DNA of 9,124 bases from an uncultured Haemophilus sp. (GTDB lineage: Bacteria > Pseudomonadota > Gammaproteobacteria > Enterobacterales > Pasteurellaceae): positions 1-9,124 of the forward strand of contig NZ_CAJLNI010000077.1 in NCBI RefSeq assembly GCF_905207935.1, read 5' to 3'. The notes beneath the pieces are model-generated. The model did no database searches, was not told the DNA's origin, and worked only from the letters and a program-made list of their open reading frames with translations. A program made the position numbers and the translations under genes. Each line of letters starts with the position of its first letter. Position 1 is the first letter of the stretch. Shown here piece after piece: positions 1-6,421 of this stretch.

Positions 1-2
1 CA

Positions 3-1457
3 ATGAAATTAAGCGCATTAGTCTTATCATTATCAATGATGACGTCAGGTTGTGCGTTAGCAGACTGGGCAAAAACAGTTGGGCAACCTCAACAAGCCGA
101 AAATAAAGGCGTTGATATGTCTAAATTAAGCCCTGAAGAGCGTGCAAAACTTGAAGCGGAAATCAAAGAAGACCAAGCTCGCCTAGCAGCTGAAAAGCAA
201 ACCATGCTAGAGATGTCATTAACTCATGAAATTGGCGAACAGAATCTACAGTTCAAACCAATTTTGGCAAAATTATATGCTGATAATAAATATGACCTAA
301 TGTGGAAAGATAAGACTGCGGAAAAACAATTCCTACGCGAATATGCGGCCATGGTAGCGTCTGGTATTTCTAAACGTTCGGCGCAATCATTAATCAATTT
401 ACATAACGCTGAAAAAACTGGCGGCCTTACCTACGATGTGTTGTTAAGTGATGCTTTCCTTGATTACTTGTATTACAGCAAGAACGTAAATCAACAAGCA
501 CAACGTTGGTTATACGCAACGAATGCTTATAAACCAGAATTACCAAATCAAGAAATTATTGACCAATGGCAAAGTGCGGTTAAAAACAATGCTGTTTCTG
601 ACTTTGTGAATGGATTATCCAATCATAATCGTTTATACCGTGAAACCGTACAAGCACTCCCATCAATGATTTCAGCTTCAGGTATTTCTGCAATGGGTAA
701 AAAACTTGCCCTTAATGCACAACGTTTACGTGTTATTCCAGATTTTGAAAATGGGATTTTCGTTAATATTCCAAGCTATCAATTGAAATATTATCGTGAT
801 GGTAAAGCAATTTTAGAATCTCGCGTTATTGTAGGGAAAAATGAACGTCGTACACCAGTAATGTACAGCCGTTTGAGCAATGTGGTTGTTAATCCGCCTT
901 GGAATGCCCCTACACGCTTAATTAATGAAGATATTTTACCGAAATTAAAACGTGACCCTGGCTATGCAGCAGCACACAACTACTCTATTTTAGATAGCAA
1001 AGGTAACACTATTGATCCTTACTCGATTAATTGGAGTAGTATTGGTGATAAATTCCCGTATCGTATCCGTCAAGCAGCTGGTGACAGTGCATTAGGTAAC
1101 TATAAATTTAATATGCCAAGCTCTGATGCGATTTATCTTCACGATACACCAAATCATAGCTTATTCAGCAAAAAAGACCGTGCATTAAGCTCAGGTTGTG
1201 TGCGTGTAGAAAAATCCGATCAACTTGCCTCTATTCTGTTACAAGAAGCTGGCTGGTCAGAAGATAAAAAACGTAACGTTTTAGAAAGTAAGAAAACAAC
1301 GTCTGCGAGCATTCGTACAAATGATCCTGTATTCTTGTATTATGTGACTGCATGGGTTGAAAACGGCCAAACACAAGTTTTACCGGATATTTATAAATAC
1401 GACGATGCCGCGACTTTTAATGGTATTGACTGGGCAGTTGTAAAAAAATATCTTTAA
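3..1457 (+). CDS. ldtD: L,D-transpeptidase (YcbB/LdtD family)
   Basis: Periplasmic L,D-transpeptidase. The family forms meso-DAP to meso-DAP (3-3) crosslinks in peptidoglycan and is insensitive to most beta-lactams except carbapenems. Seen in the sequence: an N-terminal hydrophobic export segment (residues 3-20), a charged, probably helical stretch (about 39-72), a helical scaffold region to about 250, then a C-terminal YkuD domain. The YkuD domain has the NPPWNAP motif at 297-303, His380 in LHDTP, and the catalytic SSGCVR motif with Cys399 and Arg401. At 484 aa it is shorter than E. coli LdtD (about 615 aa). The ATG lies 2 bases from the window edge, so no ribosome binding site is visible and a start further upstream is possible. 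Cys17 follows T-S-G, a poor lipobox; cleavage after Ala20 (ALA/D) is the alternative. No terminator separates it from mepK 75 bp downstream, so the two are probably cotranscribed. Confidence 0.93.
   Translation: MKLSALVLSLSMMTSGCALADWAKTVGQPQQAENKGVDMSKLSPEERAKLEAEIKEDQARLAAEKQTMLEMSLTHEIGEQNLQFKPILAKLYADNKYDLMWKDKTAEKQFLREYAAMVASGISKRSAQSLINLHNAEKTGGLTYDVLLSDAFLDYLYYSKNVNQQAQRWLYATNAYKPELPNQEIIDQWQSAVKNNAVSDFVNGLSNHNRLYRETVQALPSMISASGISAMGKKLALNAQRLRVIPDFENGIFVNIPSYQLKYYRDGKAILESRVIVGKNERRTPVMYSRLSNVVVNPPWNAPTRLINEDILPKLKRDPGYAAAHNYSILDSKGNTIDPYSINWSSIGDKFPYRIRQAAGDSALGNYKFNMPSSDAIYLHDTPNHSLFSKKDRALSSGCVRVEKSDQLASILLQEAGWSEDKKRNVLESKKTTSASIRTNDPVFLYYVTAWVENGQTQVLPDIYKYDDAATFNGIDWAVVKKYL
572..580 (+). 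repeat. DNA uptake sequence (AAGTGCGGT)
   Basis: Perfect 9-base Haemophilus uptake core inside ldtD, followed by an A-rich flank as in the extended consensus. It encodes part of Ser-Ala-Val. Such sites are recognised during natural transformation in Haemophilus and relatives. Confidence 0.9.
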
Positions 1458-1507
1458 ACAATGTTCACACTAGAACTTTTTAAAGAAAAAATTGTCTAGG
1501 GTGAGAG

Positions 1508-1528
1508 ATGGGTAATAAAAGAGACTAA
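1508..1528 (+). other. possible 6-codon leader ORF before mepK
   Basis: ATG to TAA reading Met-Gly-Asn-Lys-Arg-Asp. AGGG at 1498-1501 lies 6 nt upstream as a fair ribosome binding site, better than the weak AAGAGA before mepK itself. The stop ends 4 nt before the mepK ATG, a spacing that would allow reinitiation. The first 8 bases, ATGGGTAA, recur exactly at the mepK start 25 bp downstream, in a different frame. This is either a coupling leader or a chance or duplicated start region; nothing in the sequence proves translation. Confidence 0.25.
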
Positions 1529-1532
1529 AAAA

Positions 1533-2093
1533 ATGGGTAACATTGACAAAAATCGTCGTAAATGGCTTTCATTAGGCGGCATTATTTTAGGCGCAAGCAT
1601 GATGCCGAGTACGGTGTTGGCTATGGTCTCTACCCCTAAACCTCGCATTCTCAGCTTCTATAATGTCAACACCAATGAACGATTAAGCGGTGAGTTCTCT
1701 GCAACGACTGGATTTAATCGTTCACTACTTGGTAAACTTGATTACTTCATGAGAGATCGCCGTACTGACCAAGTACGACGAATGGATCCGAATCTCTTCA
1801 TGAAGTTTTATCATTTACAAAGTAATTTAGGCTTACGCACTGCGCAAATTGATGTGATTTGTGGCTATCGTAGTGCTGCGACAAATGCCATGCGTCGTAG
1901 ACAAAGCCGTGACGTAGCAAGCAACAGCTATCACATTAAAGGCCAAGCGATTGATTTTAAAATCCCTGGTGTACCTTTAGCAAGATTACGCCAAGCAGCC
2001 GAAAATCTTGATAGCGGTGGTGTAGGATATTATCCGTATAGTAATTTTATTCACGTGGATACTGGCCCTGTAAGAACATGGCGTGGTGCATAA
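1533..2093 (+). CDS. mepK: murein DD-endopeptidase-like MepK (YcbK, M15/DUF882)
   Basis: Zinc-dependent periplasmic peptidoglycan endopeptidase. E. coli MepK cleaves 3-3 (mDAP-mDAP) crosslinks, the product of L,D-transpeptidases. Seen in the sequence: a Tat-type leader with NRRKWLSLGG at residues 8-17, a hydrophobic stretch and an Ala-containing cleavage region near residue 30. The M15-like metal-binding pattern follows: SYHIKGQAID with His134 and Asp141, and FIHVD with His174 and Asp176. Length is 186 aa, close to the family norm of about 180. The ATG is preceded by only a weak AAGAGA; the twin-arginine leader beginning right after it supports this start. It lies directly downstream of ldtD, as in enterobacteria, putting synthesis and hydrolysis of the same bond in one transcript. 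The Tat route implies folding, perhaps with metal loading, before export. The assignment rests on domain pattern and synteny. Confidence 0.92.
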   Translation: MGNIDKNRRKWLSLGGIILGASMMPSTVLAMVSTPKPRILSFYNVNTNERLSGEFSATTGFNRSLLGKLDYFMRDRRTDQVRRMDPNLFMKFYHLQSNLGLRTAQIDVICGYRSAATNAMRRRQSRDVASNSYHIKGQAIDFKIPGVPLARLRQAAENLDSGGVGYYPYSNFIHVDTGPVRTWRGA

Positions 2094-2111
2094 AAAACAG
2101 TTTAATTTTAG

Positions 2112-2135
2112 ACCGCACTTTAGTGCGGTTTTTTG
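2112..2135 (+). terminator. intrinsic terminator from an inverted uptake-sequence pair
   Basis: ACCGCACT (2112-2119) pairs perfectly with AGTGCGGT (2122-2129) across a TT centre, and seven Ts follow (2129-2135). The left arm is a perfect uptake core in reverse orientation (2112-2120); the right copy is TAGTGCGGT, one mismatch. It lies 18 nt after the mepK stop and ends 21 nt before the gloC start. It should end ldtD-mepK transcription at least partly. No convincing promoter fits between it and gloC, so gloC may depend on read-through. Confidence 0.8.
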
Positions 2136-2156
2136 TTATCAAGATAAGGAAAAAAG

Positions 2157-2786
2157 ATGAATATTGAAATTATTCCAGTTACAGCCTTTCAGCAAAATTG
2201 CTCTCTTATTTGGGATGATAAAAAAAATGCGGCAATTATCGATCCTGGTGGCAATGCGGAAAAGCTTATTCAACGCATTGAGGAATTAGAATTAAACCTC
2301 AAAGCAGTCTTATTAACGCATGGCCATCTTGATCATGTAGGGGCTGCTGAAGCGATTCGCGATCATTTTAACATTGAAATTTGGGGCTCACAGGAAGAAG
2401 ATCGTTTCCTTTTTGAAAGTCTACCACAGCAATCTCAGCAGTTTGGTTTGCCTTATATTTCTGCATTTACACCCGATCGCTGGTTTAATCAAGAAGGTGA
2501 AAAAATTCAAATTGGCAAATTTACCTTTGAAATTCTGCATCTTCCTGGTCATACACCTGGCCACATTGGTTTCATTGAATATGAAAAAAATATTGCTTTT
2601 ACTGGCGATGTCCTTTTCCAAAACAGTATTGGTCGTACAGACTTCCCTCGTGGGGATTTCGACACATTGATCTCATCAATCAAAAATAAATTATTTACAT
2701 TGAACGATGATATGGTTGTTATTGCAGGACATGGTCCTTACACAACTATTGGACAAGAAAAACGAAGCAATCCGTTTTTGAAGTAA
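2157..2786 (+). CDS. gloC: glyoxalase II-type metallo-beta-lactamase-fold hydrolase (YcbL/GloC)
   Basis: Cytoplasmic binuclear-metal hydrolase of the metallo-beta-lactamase fold. The YcbL/GloC branch hydrolyses S-D-lactoylglutathione, the last step of methylglyoxal detoxification. Seen in the sequence: the full ligand set, THGHLDH at 54-60 (His55, His57, Asp59, His60), His132 in LPGHTPGH, Asp151 in FTGDVLF, and His192 in AGHGP. There is no signal peptide. Length is 209 aa, matching YcbL (about 215) and lacking the C-terminal helical domain of classical GloB. AAGGA at 2146-2150 is 6 nt from the ATG and fixes the start. It is the third gene of the conserved ycbB-ycbK-ycbL order, although its chemistry has no obvious tie to peptidoglycan. 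The broader MBL family includes other thioesterases, so the physiological substrate is inferred. Confidence 0.9.
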   Translation: MNIEIIPVTAFQQNCSLIWDDKKNAAIIDPGGNAEKLIQRIEELELNLKAVLLTHGHLDHVGAAEAIRDHFNIEIWGSQEEDRFLFESLPQQSQQFGLPYISAFTPDRWFNQEGEKIQIGKFTFEILHLPGHTPGHIGFIEYEKNIAFTGDVLFQNSIGRTDFPRGDFDTLISSIKNKLFTLNDDMVVIAGHGPYTTIGQEKRSNPFLK

Positions 2787-2803
2787 AGATCTGAATTTGG
2801 GGT

Positions 2804-2831
2804 AAAAAAAAGCTCCTAATTTCTTAGGAGC
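2804..2831 (-). terminator. intrinsic terminator, minus strand
   Basis: The minus strand reads GCTCCTAA, loop GAAA, TTAGGAGC (2831-2812), an 8-bp perfect stem, then eight Ts (2811-2804). The T run exists only on the minus strand, so it ends leftward transcripts: pepT and the candidate small RNA at 2804-2898. It offers gloC no usable terminator on the plus strand. Confidence 0.85.
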
Positions 2832-2898
2832 ACCAAAAAGGAATTTATGAATAAAATCTCTAAAGTTTAGCTTTATCAAAGGAATCTCGATAAAACGC
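2804..2898 (-). ncRNA. candidate small RNA downstream of pepT
   Basis: Candidate of about 95 nt, bounded by a sigma70-like promoter (2904-2932) and a strong intrinsic terminator (2804-2831), with no sensible minus-strand ORF between. The body is A/U-rich and carries the 8-mer ATTCCTTT twice (2885-2878 and 2844-2837). ATTCCTTT is complementary to AAAGGAAT, a Shine-Dalgarno-type sequence. The second copy extends to pair with a ribosome site plus ATG start. A U-rich stretch before a GC stem with a long U tail is typical of Hfq-dependent RNAs. The RNA could also be released from the pepT 3' UTR, since pepT transcripts should end at the same terminator. I recognise no known family; existence is inferred from promoter and terminator alone. 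Confidence 0.45.
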
Positions 2899-2903
2899 TA
2901 ACG

Positions 2904-2932
2904 ATTATATTGACATATTCTGACAAATGCAA
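2904..2932 (-). promoter_or_regulatory. sigma70-like promoter pointing away from the pepT 3' end
   Basis: On the minus strand, a perfect TATAAT (2909-2904) lies 17 nt from TTGCAT (2932-2927). The predicted start is near 2896-2898, a G on either side. The -35 is weak (3/6) but the -10 and spacing are ideal. It sits between the pepT stop codon and a terminator about 95 nt downstream, with no gene in between. Confidence 0.55.
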
Positions 2933-2951
2933 GCTTTTTCTTTACACTAAT

Positions 2952-4184
2952 TTACAAATCTTTACAGTTTGCTATTTTTATAACCACTTCGACGGCTTTT
3001 TCCATCCCTTCAAGGGTCACTAATTCATGTTTACTATGGAAATTATAGCCACCAGTAAAGATATTTGGACAAGCTAATCCTTTTTCCGCTAAAAATGCGC
3101 CATCGGTTCCACCCCGTATTGGTTTGTGATTTGGTGTAATACCGCAAGCTTTCATTGCTGCATCAGCAAGTTTAATCGCCTGTGGAACATTTTTGACTGT
3201 GTCATACATATTTTTATAACTGTCTTCAATGACACATTCCACGGGGTCTTTCAGGCTTTTCTCTCTATTAAATTTTTCTACAAGTTGATAAATAAACGCT
3301 TTACGTTGCTCAAATTTAGCTTGGTCAAAATCTCGGATGAGATAATGTAGCTCAACTTTCTCAATATCCCCTTTAAAATCATCTAAATGGAAAAAACCCT
3401 CTTTACCCGATGTTTTTTCAGGGACATCATCTTTTGGAAAACCTTGTTGAAACTCACAAGCTAACGTAAGCGCATTCACTAATTTGTTTTTAGCATAACC
3501 AGGATGAATGCTCCGACCTTTAAAGGTAATTTTTGCCGTCGCGGCATTAAAGTTCTCATACTCTAACTCACCCACTTCTCCACCATCTATGGTATATGCC
3601 CAATCACAAGGAAAATCCTCCAATGGGAAATAATGCATTCCTAAGCCAATTTCTTCATCAGGCGTAAATGCAACCCGAATATTACAATGTGGTATATTTT
3701 CCCGTTGCAAGACAGAAAGTGCGGTCATAATTTCTGCGATTCCGGCCTTATTATCTGCACCAAGTAAAGTGGTTCCATCTGTCACAATCAAGGTTTTGCC
3801 AATAAGCTGATGTAAAAATGGATAATACACAGGACTAATAAACTCTTCCCCTAAACCTAATGCAATATCTCCTCCCCGATAATTTTCAATCACTTCAGGT
3901 TGAACATTTTTACCGCTGCATTGTGGTGAGGTATCAAGGTGGGAAATAAAACCTATGGTCTGTATTAACTCGGGATGATTTGAGGGTAAATAAGCTGTGA
4001 CAACGGCATGCTTAGTCACATTGACAGCTTGTAAACCAAGTTCAATCAATTCTTTCTGTAAGTGCAAAGCTAACTTCATTTGCCCTGCTGAACTTGGCGA
4101 ATGTTTTGCAGACGATTTAGATTGCGTATCAAATGCGACATAAGTTAAAAATCGCTGTAATAATTCATTATAATGTTCTTCCAT
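2952..4184 (-). CDS. pepT: peptidase T (tripeptide aminopeptidase, M20B)
   Basis: Cytoplasmic dizinc aminopeptidase that removes the N-terminal residue of tripeptides. Seen in the sequence: the complete M20 metal and catalytic set, with His82 and Asp84 in SHLDT, Asp144 in GADNKAG, Glu177 and Glu178 in TPDEEIGLG, Asp200 in TIDGGE, and a C-terminal His (His383) in NFHSKHE. Length is 410 aa, matching E. coli PepT (408). AGGAG (minus strand, 4198-4194) stands 9 nt before the ATG. It is divergent from potA. Its upstream region has an FNR-like site in class II position (see 4205-4253), consistent with the anaerobic, FNR-dependent expression known for pepT in Salmonella and E. coli. An uptake core lies within the gene. 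Transcripts probably run to the terminator at 2804-2831. Confidence 0.97.
   Translation of the reverse strand: MEEHYNELLQRFLTYVAFDTQSKSSAKHSPSSAGQMKLALHLQKELIELGLQAVNVTKHAVVTAYLPSNHPELIQTIGFISHLDTSPQCSGKNVQPEVIENYRGGDIALGLGEEFISPVYYPFLHQLIGKTLIVTDGTTLLGADNKAGIAEIMTALSVLQRENIPHCNIRVAFTPDEEIGLGMHYFPLEDFPCDWAYTIDGGEVGELEYENFNAATAKITFKGRSIHPGYAKNKLVNALTLACEFQQGFPKDDVPEKTSGKEGFFHLDDFKGDIEKVELHYLIRDFDQAKFEQRKAFIYQLVEKFNREKSLKDPVECVIEDSYKNMYDTVKNVPQAIKLADAAMKACGITPNHKPIRGGTDGAFLAEKGLACPNIFTGGYNFHSKHELVTLEGMEKAVEVVIKIANCKDL
3717..3725 (+). repeat. DNA uptake sequence (AAGTGCGGT) inside pepT
   Basis: Perfect 9-base uptake core, antisense to pepT. Read in the pepT frame, its complement encodes Thr-Ala-Leu. 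It is a coding-embedded single copy, not part of a hairpin. Confidence 0.9.
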
Positions 4185-4204
4185 TTTAAAATTCTCCTTT
4201 ATAT

Positions 4205-4253
4205 CAGCGTTAGTCTAATCCCAAAATTCGTTACAGTTCTTGATATATAACAA
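4205..4253 (-). promoter_or_regulatory. predicted FNR-activated pepT promoter
   Basis: TTGAT-ATAT-AACAA at 4240-4253 matches the FNR box TTGAT-N4-ATCAA at 9 of 10 positions, within a 16-bp near palindrome CTTGATATATAACAAG (4239-4254). Its centre (4246.5) is 41.5 bp upstream of a predicted start at 4205 on the minus strand. A -10 hexamer TAGACT (4217-4212) lies exactly where that start requires it. No good -35 is present, as expected for an activator-dependent class II promoter. The 5' UTR would be about 21 nt. The same box lies just upstream of a TATAAA (4267-4272) on the plus strand and might also affect potA. Confidence 0.6.
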
Positions 4254-4284
4254 GAAAGTGGAGAGTTATAAAATTTTCTGAAAA

Positions 4285-4293
4285 AAGTGCGGT
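4285..4293 (+). repeat. DNA uptake sequence between pepT and potA
   Basis: Perfect AAGTGCGGT in the divergent intergenic region, with no inverted partner nearby, so it forms no terminator. The rest of the 277-bp gap between the pepT ATG and the potA GTG holds the FNR-like box, candidate potA promoter elements and two small hairpins. Confidence 0.88.
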
Positions 4294-4335
4294 CAGTATT
4301 TCAATAAAATTTTTCCTAAAAACGTGATTAAATCC

Positions 4336-4364
4336 TTTTCATCATTAACAATTCGCTATATCAT
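4336..4364 (+). promoter_or_regulatory. candidate potABC promoter
   Basis: TTTTCA (4336-4341), 17-nt spacer, TATCAT (4359-4364); 4/6 and 5/6 matches to the sigma70 consensus. The predicted start near 4371 gives a leader of about 91 nt. An alternative is TATAAA at 4267-4272, which has only a poor -35 and overlaps the FNR-like box. AT-richness makes either call tentative. Confidence 0.35.
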
Positions 4365-4405
4365 AGCGTTTCAATTTTATGTCGCCCCTGCATCATTTTT
4401 GCAGG
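4354..4405 (+). promoter_or_regulatory. two small stem-loops in the potA leader
   Basis: CGCTAT (4354-4359) pairs with ATAGCG (4363-4368) over a 3-base loop; this stem overlaps the candidate -10. CCTGCA (4387-4392) pairs with TGCAGG (4400-4405) over a 7-base loop. The second stem uses the same bases as the hairpin before potD (7272-7289). Neither is followed by a good T run, so they are not terminators; a role in leader regulation is conjecture. Confidence 0.35.
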
Positions 4406-4461
4406 TTCATTTCTACTCAGTACCGATTAAATTGGTGAAATTAGGGAGAAAACCAAAGCTA

Positions 4462-5577
4462 GTGGAAAATCTGGTTCAAAAGCCTATTATTGAGCTTCGT
4501 TCAATCAAAAAATCCTATGGTTCTAACACAATTATTAATGATTTTAATCTAACCATTAATAACGGTGAATTCGTCACAATTCTTGGCCCATCCGGCTGTG
4601 GTAAAACTACAGTATTGCGTTTATTAGCGGGTTTAGAAGAGTTAGATGAAGGTCATATTATTTTGGACGGTGAAGATATTACTAATGTTCCGGCAGAAAA
4701 ACGCCACATTAACACCGTATTCCAAAGTTATGCGTTATTCCCGCATATGACTATTTTTGATAACGTGGCTTTTGGTTTGCGTATGCAAAAAGTGGCAGAA
4801 AGTGAAATTAAACCTCGCGTTCTGGATGCATTGCGTATGGTGCAATTAGAAGAAATGGCCGATCGTAAACCAGCTCAACTTTCTGGTGGTCAGCAACAAC
4901 GTATCGCGATTGCTCGTGCTGTTGTGAATAAGCCAAAAGTGTTGCTACTTGATGAATCTTTATCTGCGCTGGATTATAAGTTACGTAAACAAATGCAAAA
5001 TGAACTTAAACAATTACAGCGTCAACTTGGTATTACCTTTATTTTCGTTACCCATGATCAAGAAGAAGCGATCACCATGTCTGACCGTATCGTCTTATTA
5101 CGTAAAGGTAAAATTGCACAAGATGGTTCACCACGTGAAATCTATGAAGATCCAGCCAACTTATTCGTCGCTCGCTTCATCGGTGAAATCAACGTATTTG
5201 ATGCCACTGTGATTGAACGTAAATCTGACGATGAGCTACTTGCTAACGTAGAAGGTCGTGTATGTGATATTCACACCAGTATCTCTGCTGAAAAAGGTCA
5301 AAAATTGCAAGTATTATTACGCCCAGAAGATATTGTGATTGAGGAGCTTGACGAAAATGAACACTCAAATGCAATTATTGGCCGTATTGTGGATCGTACC
5401 TATAAAGGGATGACACTTGAGTCTACAGTAGAATTTGATCACAACGGTAAACGCGTATTAGTGAGTGAATTCTTTAACGAAGATGACCCACATATGGATC
5501 ACAGCGTTGGTCAACGTGTAGGTATTACATGGCACGAAGGTTGGGAGGTTGTACTCAACGATGAAGATAATCAATAA
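4462..5577 (+). CDS. potA: spermidine/putrescine ABC transporter ATPase PotA
   Basis: Cytoplasmic ATPase that powers polyamine uptake through PotB-PotC with PotD. Seen in the sequence (numbering from the GTG): Walker A GPSGCGKTT (42-50), Q-loop Gln88, ABC signature LSGGQQQR (140-147), Walker B LLLDES with Asp164 and Glu165, switch His198, and a C-terminal TOBE-type regulatory domain from about 285. The start is a choice. The frame stays open to a GTG at 4324, but that site has no ribosome binding site and adds 46 residues unlike any ABC ATPase start. The GTG at 4462 has AGGGAG at 4443-4448 (13-nt gap) and yields 371 aa beginning MENLVQKP, the usual PotA length. The Walker B loop reads DES where many ABC ATPases have DEP, as in E. 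coli PotA. The gene overlaps potB by 17 bp. Confidence 0.96.
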   Translation: MENLVQKPIIELRSIKKSYGSNTIINDFNLTINNGEFVTILGPSGCGKTTVLRLLAGLEELDEGHIILDGEDITNVPAEKRHINTVFQSYALFPHMTIFDNVAFGLRMQKVAESEIKPRVLDALRMVQLEEMADRKPAQLSGGQQQRIAIARAVVNKPKVLLLDESLSALDYKLRKQMQNELKQLQRQLGITFIFVTHDQEEAITMSDRIVLLRKGKIAQDGSPREIYEDPANLFVARFIGEINVFDATVIERKSDDELLANVEGRVCDIHTSISAEKGQKLQVLLRPEDIVIEELDENEHSNAIIGRIVDRTYKGMTLESTVEFDHNGKRVLVSEFFNEDDPHMDHSVGQRVGITWHEGWEVVLNDEDNQ

Positions 5578-6421
5578 TAAATTCCAGAAAATTACTGTTG
5601 CAATTATCTTCAGTTGGTTAATCTTCTTTGTGCTAATTCCAAACTTATTGGTTTTAACCGTAAGTTTTTTAACCCGAGATGGTAGCGACTTTTATGCTTT
5701 GCCATTTACTTTAGATAACTACACGAACCTGTTTAATCCACTTTATGCGCAGGTAGTGTGGAACTCATTGTATATGTCTGGCATCGCGACGATTATTTGC
5801 TTACTCATTGGCTATCCATTTGCCTTTATGGTCAGCAAAATTAATCCAAAATATCGTCCATTTTTGTTGTTCCTCGTGGTATTACCATTCTGGACAAACT
5901 CACTTATTCGTATCTATGGGATGAAAGTATTCCTTGGTGTGAAAGGTGTGTTAAATACCATGTTAATGGATATGGGCATTTTGAGTGAGCCTATTCGTAT
6001 TTTAAATACCGAAGTAGCTGTAATCATTGGTTTAGTGTATCTCCTTTTACCATTTATGATTCTACCGCTCTACTCTGCTATTGAAAAATTAGACGGACGT
6101 TTATTAGAAGCGGCAAGAGACTTAGGTGCTAATGCTGTTCAACGTTTTTTCCGCGTTATTTTGCCACTAACCATGCCAGGTATTGTTGCAGGTTGTTTAT
6201 TAGTATTACTACCAGCAATGGGGATGTTCTATGTAGCAGACTTACTTGGTGGTGCGAAAGTATTATTAGTTGGTAACGTGATTAAGAGTGAATTCTTAAT
6301 TTCCCGTAACTGGCCATTCGGTTCGGCAATCAGTATCGGTTTAACCATCTTAATGGCATTGTTGATTTTCGTTTACTATCGTGCAAATAAATTGTTGAAT
6401 AAGAAAGTGGAGTTAGAATAA
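5561..6421 (+). CDS. potB: spermidine/putrescine ABC transporter permease PotB
   Basis: Inner-membrane permease, one half of the PotB-PotC channel for polyamines. Seen in the sequence: six hydrophobic segments (roughly residues 11-35, 68-90, 100-115, 150-172, 205-228 and 255-275), and the EAA loop, EAARDLGA (183-190) followed by ILPLTMPG, which docks on PotA. Length is 286 aa, as expected. The chosen ATG at 5561 has GGGAGG at 5543-5548 inside the end of potA. An in-frame TTG at 5549 would add four residues but would sit directly on the ribosome site. It overlaps potA by 17 bp and shares its last base with the potC ATG, so translation is likely coupled along potABC. Confidence 0.96.
   Translation: MKIINNKFQKITVAIIFSWLIFFVLIPNLLVLTVSFLTRDGSDFYALPFTLDNYTNLFNPLYAQVVWNSLYMSGIATIICLLIGYPFAFMVSKINPKYRPFLLFLVVLPFWTNSLIRIYGMKVFLGVKGVLNTMLMDMGILSEPIRILNTEVAVIIGLVYLLLPFMILPLYSAIEKLDGRLLEAARDLGANAVQRFFRVILPLTMPGIVAGCLLVLLPAMGMFYVADLLGGAKVLLVGNVIKSEFLISRNWPFGSAISIGLTILMALLIFVYYRANKLLNKKVELE

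Noticed and set aside
1458..1532. Possible terminator between ldtD and mepK
   Set aside because: Only weak A/T pairings (ACAAT with ATTGT and similar) without a GC stem or T run; cotranscription is the simpler reading.
2374..2670. 98-codon ORF inside gloC in another frame, and minus-strand ORFs at 2421-2621 and 2691-2879
   Set aside because: All lie over gloC or its 3' flank and look like frame shadows of an AT-rich gene.
2847..2870. Plus-strand mini-ORF of seven codons (MNKISKV) with AAGGA upstream
   Set aside because: Too short and overlapped antisense by the candidate small RNA, whose anti-Shine-Dalgarno sequence automatically looks like a ribosome site plus ATG on the other strand.
2910..2925. 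Plus-strand TTGACA-like hexamer after gloC
   Set aside because: No acceptable -10 at 16-18 nt and no downstream plus-strand gene; the same bases are explained by the minus-strand promoter spacer.
3126..3350. 74-codon plus-strand ORF
   Set aside because: Fully antisense to pepT, which has complete active-site motifs; no ribosome site and no recognisable protein.
4949..5212. 87-codon plus-strand ORF within potA
   Set aside because: Out of frame within the Walker B to switch region of a clear ABC ATPase.
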